From JBEEMU01 sp043778315 (GTDB lineage: Bacteria > Bacteroidota > Bacteroidia > Chitinophagales > Saprospiraceae), in the NCBI GenBank assembly GCA_043778315.1, contig JAYWGJ010000017.1, positions 1 to 10,852 on the forward strand: 10,852 bases of DNA, in the 5' to 3' direction. Below are positions 5,870 to 10,852 of this stretch, in pieces; positions within the stretch are counted from its first letter, which is position 1; the number at the start of each line of letters is the position of its first letter. A model generated the notes under the pieces. It was not told the DNA's origin. It saw only the letters and a list, made by a program, of their open reading frames with translations, and did no database searches. Made by a program: the position numbers and the translations under genes.

Positions 5870-6111
5870 AACAACACAAAAATTATCAAAACGTCGAGAA
5901 GATAAAGTTCTTTTCTCAAAAAATATTAGCGTTATGCTAAACTAATTCTCCTGTACAAAAAATCGCCAAAAATTTTTTTATAACTAAGGATGATAGGTTT
6001 GGAAGAACGCACACTGTATGGTGTGCGCCTTCTGCCTATTCGTTATCCTTAGTGGGCGTTTGGCGATGCCTTGTATAGGTGATGGACTCGGCGGGGTTCA
6101 CGCCTTTTTTT
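5870..6111 (+). ncRNA. Candidate structured non-coding RNA, about 240 nt (possibly 6S-like)
   Basis: Between the promoter (5833-5864) and a terminator (6090-6111) lies an extended set of nested pairings. The outer stem is CCTGTACAA (5950-5958) with TTGTATAGG (6071-6079), one wobble. After a 3x3 loop comes ATCGCCAAA (5962-5970) with TTTGGCGAT (6059-6067). An unequal bubble follows (12 A/T-rich bases on the left, GGGCG on the right). Next is ACTAAGGAT (5983-5991) with ATCCTTAGT (6045-6053), then ATAGG (5993-5997) with CCTAT (6035-6039). GAAG pairs with CTTC, and CGCACAC (6008-6014) with GTGTGCG (6021-6027). Two small hairpins precede it, at 5896-5917 and 5926-5940. Closing stem, lopsided central bubble and distal stem-loop recall 6S RNA, which mimics a promoter and binds RNA polymerase. 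I cannot confirm that identity. A leader that regulates the protease gene at 6314 is the main alternative. Confidence 0.5.
6090..6111 (+). terminator. Likely terminator of the structured RNA
   Basis: GGCG (6090-6093) pairs with CGCC (6101-6104) around a 7-base loop, followed directly by seven T. The stem is short, so the call rests largely on the T run and on its place right after the large hairpin. Confidence 0.5.
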
Positions 6112-6313
6112 ATTCGAACTACCGCCAGTTTATTGCACCATTGCCATTTAGTTACACACTCTCCCCGAAGTTTTTTTTATTTTGCTTTTCAATGCTTGTT
6201 TCAATATTCAAAATATCCCTAGTAGCTAATGGGGCTTAAATTTGGACAGTGTACGGCTTTGAGAATCTTAATCTTTGTTTTATATTTTAACCAATTTTTA
6301 AAAAAATTAAATC
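6112..6313 (+). other. AT-rich leader region upstream of the secreted protease gene
   Basis: No gene or repeat is seen here. A weak promoter candidate is AATCTTTG (6270-6277), which differs from TAnnTTTG at the first base. It lies 36 bases before the ATG at 6314, almost the same distance as at the DCC gene and the small-gene cassette. The nearest upstream TTTG (6241-6244) is 25 bases away, which is rather far. Confidence 0.3.
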
Positions 6314-7090
6314 ATGAAAAAAACAAATTTCGCAATCCTCTTCTTTATCTTTTGCTACGCAGCAATTTCGCTCGGGCAGGATAATTCATGGAACTCTCCA
6401 CTAAATCATCTTTTCTTTAAAAATGGCTGGGTAGGACTTCAGCCGAAACCAAAAGAAATTACCACAAATTTTTTGCGTAAATACACCTACGACCACTCCG
6501 ATTATATTTTTGTAGGAAAAGTAATCAAACAAGCTTTCTGGTTAGATGGAACAGGCTCTGCACAAATATATGCCAATGACTTGATACAAGTCACGAAAGT
6601 AATTAAAGGAGACCTAAAAGAAGGTACCATAGAACTAAAAACAAGACATGGATTAGTTACAGGCTGTTTTGACTGCGGAAACCCATGTGTGGTGCAAGAA
6701 ACTCAAGGTGTATTTTATTGCCTTGCAGCCGAAGATAGCACTAAAACGCATTTTACAGAAACCCCAACGAATAGTAAAATCCTTAAATTGTATTATGACA
6801 ATATACAAGGAGATTGTAGCGTAATGGACTATAATGGGTACTTGGGTAGTGTTAATTTTATGGGTAGCGGTAGCAACGATAATTATTACAGCCCAAAAGA
6901 AGCTACAAAATGGGTAGAAAAGCAAGAAAAAGCAGCACCTACATCAGAGGTAGTAGTACCGACTAAAACAGAACCGCTAAAAAAGCAGTTAAGCGGCACC
7001 GTAAACGAAAGCACAAATAGCAGCTTGCTCAGTGCCGCAGACGACCACAATGCTTGTGGCAATGACAAACAGAGATGTAACGGTAGATAA
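6314..7090 (+). CDS. Signal-peptide and N-terminal domain portion of a split secreted metalloprotease
   Basis: This 258-aa protein starts with a clear Sec signal peptide (MKKTNFAILFFIFCYAAISL, cleavage probably after Gly21). Residues about 55-115 (DYIFVGKVIKQ ... VTKVIKGDLKEGTIELKT) form a beta-rich stretch resembling NTR/TIMP-like domains of secreted Bacteroidetes proteins. The family resemblance is from pattern only. A Cys cluster follows (GCFDCGNPC), then a low-complexity linker rich in Glu, Lys, Thr and Ser. The frame ends 59 bases inside the next ORF, which is in the +1 frame, has no signal peptide of its own and ends in a T9SS sorting domain. The simplest reading is that this is the N-terminal part of one protein of roughly 1,145 aa, broken by a frameshift between 7005 and 7090. 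If translated as it stands, it would be a short exported protein without a sorting domain. Confidence 0.75.
   Translation: MKKTNFAILFFIFCYAAISLGQDNSWNSPLNHLFFKNGWVGLQPKPKEITTNFLRKYTYDHSDYIFVGKVIKQAFWLDGTGSAQIYANDLIQVTKVIKGDLKEGTIELKTRHGLVTGCFDCGNPCVVQETQGVFYCLAAEDSTKTHFTETPTNSKILKLYYDNIQGDCSVMDYNGYLGSVNFMGSGSNDNYYSPKEATKWVEKQEKAAPTSEVVVPTKTEPLKKQLSGTVNESTNSSLLSAADDHNACGNDKQRCNGR
7005..7090 (+). other. Frameshift interval joining the two protease ORFs
   Basis: The downstream protease frame is open only from 7005 (a TAA lies at 7002-7004), and the upstream frame stops at 7088-7090. Any joining event therefore lies in these 86 bases and must be a +1 shift (one base skipped or inserted, or two lost). 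Joining around 7065-7075 would give GNDK followed by RDVTVDNNNIRW, which reads smoothly. No obvious slippery sequence was recognised. Confidence 0.65.
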
Positions 7091-9755
7091 TAACAATATC
7101 CGATGGTTTGGCTGTACCATACAAGCGCAAGGCGTTTATATACCGACGACAGGCACGGCTACCTCGCAGGCTAATTATTTACAAAAATTTGTAAGCTATC
7201 TTACTTACGACCCTCAAATATTTGGTATAATACCGCTTACCAACTCGAGCTATTTTACTGCCACATTGTCTCCACTTTTGAGTAGCAATTATACCATATT
7301 GAGCATTACAGATATTGGCAATATCACCGACCCTAATAATGATTTAGTGGGTTTTAGAAACCTTAAAATAGAAATACAAGCTAACGCAAACGCGCCACGC
7401 GTAGATATAAATACCGCTAAAAATATTATTGACCTCAAAATCAGAATGGGCAGCAATTGCTCGCAACAGCGATTTATTCTTTTCCCACCTAAAGATGAGC
7501 CTACACTTGGCATCGAGGTTTTAAGTCAGTTTAGTACGGCTGCCACTGGCGGTACTATTGATGAGTATTACACGGCTTATCAAGCCGTTTATTATCAACC
7601 TTTCCAGTACTGTCCTAACCAAAGCGGACTTACTATAAGTGCAGTAACTAATGGTGGATTAGTAGCGGGTGAAAAGAATGAGTTTTTATTGAAAGCTAAT
7701 ACTAACGCATTTATACCTGCAGGAAGCTACGGTGTTTTCATGCATTCGGCGAGTAATGATGTAGTAGAAGAAATATTACCGCAAGCTTTTGTACAATACG
7801 TCGATGCTTTTACACTAAAAATACGCATTCCTGCATTAAGCTTAAATGGCAGCACTTTTAATCCTGGGTCTGGTTTTGTTGGTTTAGTATATGATGGCGA
7901 ACGCATATATACGTCAAATATGGTTGATATAAAATACGCTTTGCGCGAGACCAATTTTAAAAAATTCCCGAGCGGCTTAGACAACACGGGAGACCTCCGC
8001 AATACTGTACACGCTGTTGCACCAGTATATACGGGTTGTGATAATAGGGTACAAACCTTCCAGTTGCATCAAAATGTAATAGATGCTATACCCAATGCAG
8101 TAGCTGTATTTACAAGTATATTAGCAGATTGGTCAAAACTACTGAAGGGTAACTCCTCTAACCCAAAGTATTTGGTATTAGACCCTACTATTTCTAATAC
8201 ACTAGTAAACGATAATGACCCCGCACCTGTGCTTAATAAAATTTTGATTTACTTAGGTGGCTCGATTCCTATCACTGCTGTGATGGCAACTGCATTATCA
8301 ATTGACTCTGTTAATACAGTGCTACAAAGTGGAGTTGCACAACCAAGAGGGTTTGTCAAATCGGGAGTAATACGCATTAACACCCTGTTTTCAAACCAGT
8401 TTTATGTATCTACTACATCTCCTTATAATCAGTGGATAGAAAACGGTAAACACAATTTTTATATCACAGCCTTGCATGAAATTGGTCATGCTTTGGGTTT
8501 ACGTCATATAATTGATGCGACCCACGCTAATAGTTTAACCTATGCACTTGACAATCGCTCTGCGTTGATGTACTGGATGGAATCTGCGCCGTACCCGTGT
8601 ACATTTACCAGTGGGCGGTGTGATAATGGAGGTGTTCCGTGTGCGAGCAGTATGACTAAACGCTCTATATTTCATCTGCGAGACAGACACTATACTCAGG
8701 TGGCGTGGTTTTATAACCGAAACTATGGCATTATCAATAGTAATTTTCTCACCTTGTCTAATACGCCTACGTTTTCAGGATATAAGGCTAATATTTGCGC
8801 AAGCAATATCAATCCTTATAATATAAGTGGTGCGTTCCGCCCAGGCGGTGGTTTGTTTAGTAAAGGTACGATAAACCCGCAAGCCTGCAATTATATACAA
8901 TCCAACGGCGTGTTTACCCATTGTGGTGCGGGAGGCTATCCTATTGCCTACACCGTAAATGGCTGTAAATTAGAAAATACACTTTCCGTGAATGCGTGTA
9001 AAGGATGTGTACCTGCCAACAGTATTCTAATAGATAACGGTGTGACAAATATGTGTTTGACAACCGCAACCACAGCAGAGGGATACGTAGATTTTGAGGC
9101 AAATATAATGTCGGGAAGCTCGTGCGCTTCTTCACCAAGCTATACCGTATTCGTAATACCTACTACAAGTAGCTTTAACTATACCTCAACACCACTCGCT
9201 GCAACCACTAACACGGTGACGAAACGTTTATATTTTACTATACCTGCCAGTTTCGGAACGGGAAATTATCAAGTAAGAGTAGTGTATAATGCAGGTGCAA
9301 CAAGCCAAATATTAAGCAATATCTGGAATTTTAGTCTTCAACGAGTTGCGCCAAATGAGGCTTGTACAATCGTTGGACCGCAAGCACCAGCACCATTACA
9401 GGCATCACCTGTAAATAATACAGAGCAAGCGGTTGAATTAGAAGATGTATCAAAATCTATTGCTGCACAAATAAAAGAGGTGGAAGGTAAAAATATAGAA
9501 ATTAGGAACCTAAACATTCGTTTATATCCAAACCCTACCAATAATCAAATAACTTTGGAGGCAACAGATAACAATAGTGATGAACCAATGCTTATTGATA
9601 TTTTTAATTTGCAAGGGCAAAGGCTATCGGCTATTGTTATGCAAGGCGCAAAAACAATTGTACTGAATACAACAGAGTTAAATAACGGTTTTTACTTATT
9701 TTATATACAACAGGGTAACTATTATAATACTTATAAAGTTGAAGTGATACATTAG
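7032..9755 (+). CDS. Metzincin-type zinc metalloprotease with T9SS C-terminal sorting domain (lacks own signal peptide)
   Basis: This 907-aa ORF opens at a GTG within the upstream ORF. Its catalytic motif HEIGHALGLRH (482-492) is the full metzincin zinc site: ligands His482, His486 and His492, with catalytic Glu483. It is followed by a Met-turn-like ALMYW (511-515, Met513). Before it are beta-rich domains, one of them (about 195-302) of IPT/TIG-like character. After it is a Cys-containing region, and at about 827-907 a type A T9SS sorting domain beginning with IRLYPNPTNNQITLE. Such proteins pass the inner membrane by Sec, cross the outer membrane by T9SS and are released or attached at the surface. 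Sec export needs a signal peptide, which only the upstream ORF supplies, so the two were surely one gene. The GTG start is formal. Codons are much more AT-rich than in the kinase or ABC genes. A terminator follows at 9790. Confidence 0.88.
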   Translation: MPQTTTMLVAMTNRDVTVDNNNIRWFGCTIQAQGVYIPTTGTATSQANYLQKFVSYLTYDPQIFGIIPLTNSSYFTATLSPLLSSNYTILSITDIGNITDPNNDLVGFRNLKIEIQANANAPRVDINTAKNIIDLKIRMGSNCSQQRFILFPPKDEPTLGIEVLSQFSTAATGGTIDEYYTAYQAVYYQPFQYCPNQSGLTISAVTNGGLVAGEKNEFLLKANTNAFIPAGSYGVFMHSASNDVVEEILPQAFVQYVDAFTLKIRIPALSLNGSTFNPGSGFVGLVYDGERIYTSNMVDIKYALRETNFKKFPSGLDNTGDLRNTVHAVAPVYTGCDNRVQTFQLHQNVIDAIPNAVAVFTSILADWSKLLKGNSSNPKYLVLDPTISNTLVNDNDPAPVLNKILIYLGGSIPITAVMATALSIDSVNTVLQSGVAQPRGFVKSGVIRINTLFSNQFYVSTTSPYNQWIENGKHNFYITALHEIGHALGLRHIIDATHANSLTYALDNRSALMYWMESAPYPCTFTSGRCDNGGVPCASSMTKRSIFHLRDRHYTQVAWFYNRNYGIINSNFLTLSNTPTFSGYKANICASNINPYNISGAFRPGGGLFSKGTINPQACNYIQSNGVFTHCGAGGYPIAYTVNGCKLENTLSVNACKGCVPANSILIDNGVTNMCLTTATTAEGYVDFEANIMSGSSCASSPSYTVFVIPTTSSFNYTSTPLAATTNTVTKRLYFTIPASFGTGNYQVRVVYNAGATSQILSNIWNFSLQRVAPNEACTIVGPQAPAPLQASPVNNTEQAVELEDVSKSIAAQIKEVEGKNIEIRNLNIRLYPNPTNNQITLEATDNNSDEPMLIDIFNLQGQRLSAIVMQGAKTIVLNTTELNNGFYLFYIQQGNYYNTYKVEVIH

Positions 9756-9789
9756 TTTTGTAAGTAATCTATCTTACAGTCCATAAGGT

Positions 9790-9830
9790 AACGGCTGTTT
9801 CGCAATATCGCGGAGCAGCCGTTTATTATT
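9790..9830 (+). terminator. Rho-independent terminator after the metalloprotease
   Basis: AACGGCTG (9790-9797) pairs with CAGCCGTT (9816-9823), and TTTCGC pairs with GCGGAG inside it (two wobbles). This gives a 14-bp stem with a 6-base loop, followed by TTATTATT. It begins 34 bases after the protease stop codon. Confidence 0.85.
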
Positions 9831-9941
9831 CTACATATCACAATAATCCCCATCTCAACAAATATACGCCCGTTTCATTACCTATTATTACTACCAAAAA
9901 GAATTTAATTTTATTGACAATGAAAAAACCGTTGATTGTTC

Positions 9942-9970
9942 TTTGTAATCCAAACCTTTTCGTATCTTTG
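9942..9970 (+). promoter_or_regulatory. Promoter of the ABC-F gene, almost abutting the start codon
   Basis: TTTG (9942-9945), 17 bases, then TATCTTTG (9963-9970), an exact TAnnTTTG box. Only 8 bases separate the box from the ATG at 9979, so transcription should begin within a few bases of the start codon. Confidence 0.55.
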
Positions 9971-9978
9971 TGCCAATT

Positions 9979-10852
9979 ATGATAAATGTACAAAATGTAA
10001 CGGTTATTTACGGCGAACGCGCCTTATTTGATGGCGTGAGCTTCTCTATACAAGAGCGCGACCGTGTAGGTTTGGTAGGTAAAAACGGCGCGGGCAAGTC
10101 GACGATGATGAAAATTATCGCGCGAGAGGAAAATCCGCATGGCGGCGACGTGACGAAACCGTCGAGCGCGACGGTAGGCTATCTGCACCAAGATATGGCG
10201 TTGCCGAAAGGCAAAACCGTGATGGACGAAACGCTCACCGCCTTCGAGGAGGTGCGTGCGCTCGAGGCGCGTATCGCCGAAATCACAACTGAACTCGAAA
10301 CGCGCACCGACTACGAAAGCGACGCTTACACTGAGTTGTTGCACGAGTTTAGCGACACTAACGAGCGGTTCGATTACCTCGGCGGTCACACGATGCGCGC
10401 CGACGTAGAAAAAATATTGGCAGGTTTGGGCTTCAAGCCAACCGATATGGACAGACTCACCGACGAGTTTTCGGGCGGCTGGCAGATGCGTATCGAACTC
10501 GCTAAAATGCTGCTCCGCAAACCCGATTTTCTGCTCTTAGATGAGCCGACGAATCACTTAGACATCGAGTCTATTTTGTGGCTCGAGGAGTTCCTCAAAT
10601 TTTATTCTGGCGCGGTAGTGCTTATTTCGCACGATAAAACGTTTTTGGATAATATCACCAAACGAACTATCGAGATTGAACTCGGCAACGTGTATGATTA
10701 CAAAGCGAACTACTCTAAGTATTTGGAGCAACGCTCCGAACGGCGCGAGCAGCAACTCAACGCGTTCAATAATCAGCAAACGCAATTGGCGCAGATGCAG
10801 CGCAATATAGACCGCTTTCGCGCGAAAGCGAACAAGGCGAGTTTTGCGCAAT
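9979..10852 (+). CDS. ABC-F family ATPase, N-terminal part (runs off right edge)
   Basis: The 291 visible codons encode a soluble tandem ATPase of the ABC-F class (EttA/Uup-like), which binds ribosomes rather than membranes. The first nucleotide-binding domain is complete: Walker A GKNGAGKST (34-42), an inserted helical 'arm' region rich in charged residues (about 85-135), signature FSGGWQMRIELAKML (164-178), Walker B FLLLDEP (184-190) with TNHLD following, and the switch His218 in LISHD. From about residue 240 the inter-domain linker begins, with the usual charged, Gln- and Arg-rich sequence. The second ATPase domain lies outside the window. The start MINVQNVTVIYGERALFDGVSF matches the family's usual N-terminus. 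Function in translation or antibiotic resistance cannot be told from this part. Confidence 0.95.
   Translation, partial: MINVQNVTVIYGERALFDGVSFSIQERDRVGLVGKNGAGKSTMMKIIAREENPHGGDVTKPSSATVGYLHQDMALPKGKTVMDETLTAFEEVRALEARIAEITTELETRTDYESDAYTELLHEFSDTNERFDYLGGHTMRADVEKILAGLGFKPTDMDRLTDEFSGGWQMRIELAKMLLRKPDFLLLDEPTNHLDIESILWLEEFLKFYSGAVVLISHDKTFLDNITKRTIEIELGNVYDYKANYSKYLEQRSERREQQLNAFNNQQTQLAQMQRNIDRFRAKANKASFAQ

Noticed and set aside
6018..6239. 73-aa ORF starting inside the large hairpin
   Set aside because: Its start lies in the hairpin loop and it reads through the terminator. The nested pairing explains this DNA better.
9920..9982. 20-codon ORF (MKKPLIVLCNPNLFVSLCQL) overlapping the ABC-F ATG
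   Set aside because: It spans the promoter elements themselves and would not be on the transcript. It is probably chance.

Overview
The window looks like Bacteroidetes (Bacteroidota) chromosome, probably a Cytophaga/Chitinophaga-type lineage. The evidence is threefold: a secreted metalloprotease ending in a type IX secretion (T9SS) sorting domain, promoter boxes of the Bacteroidetes form TAnnTTTG, and start codons preceded by A-rich leaders rather than clear Shine-Dalgarno sites. Coding regions of the housekeeping type (ABC permease, kinase, regulator, ABC-F) are rich in CGC/GCG codons, while the protease region and the intergenic DNA are AT-rich.

Layout. At 1-125 (minus) is the start of a Fe/Mn superoxide dismutase that runs off the left edge. 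At 341-1045 (minus) is a DCC/DUF393 thiol-oxidoreductase-like protein with a C-terminal membrane part. It is divergent from a TTG-initiated MacB/FtsX-type ABC permease (1264-2508), which is followed by a sensor histidine kinase (2558-3550) and an OmpR-family response regulator (3726-4412). Permease, kinase and regulator lie on one strand and may form an envelope-related signalling and export cluster. A strong terminator closes it (4418-4457).

At 4680-5566 comes a compact small-gene cassette: a frameshifted antitoxin-sized ORF, an unrecognised 83-aa protein, and a 129-aa retropepsin-like aspartic protease whose start overlaps the 83-aa gene by ATGA. A terminator follows (5617-5652). The next 750 bases have no convincing protein gene but contain a promoter, a long multi-part hairpin and a terminator, which together look like a roughly 240-nt structured non-coding RNA (about 5870-6111). 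At 6314-9755 lies what appears to be one large T9SS-secreted metzincin protease split by a frameshift into a 258-aa signal-peptide piece and a 907-aa catalytic and sorting-domain piece. The right edge holds the first 291 codons of an ABC-F ATPase (9979 onward), with a promoter so close to the ATG that the mRNA should be nearly leaderless.

The clearest structure not explained by genes is a pair of 161-bp imperfectly palindromic elements, at 169-329 and, inverted, at 4462-4622. They have exactly equal length and about 73% identity by hand alignment, and behave like a dispersed MITE- or REP-like intergenic repeat. A second, unrelated repeat (three 22-bp units at a 25-bp period) lies between the kinase and the regulator.
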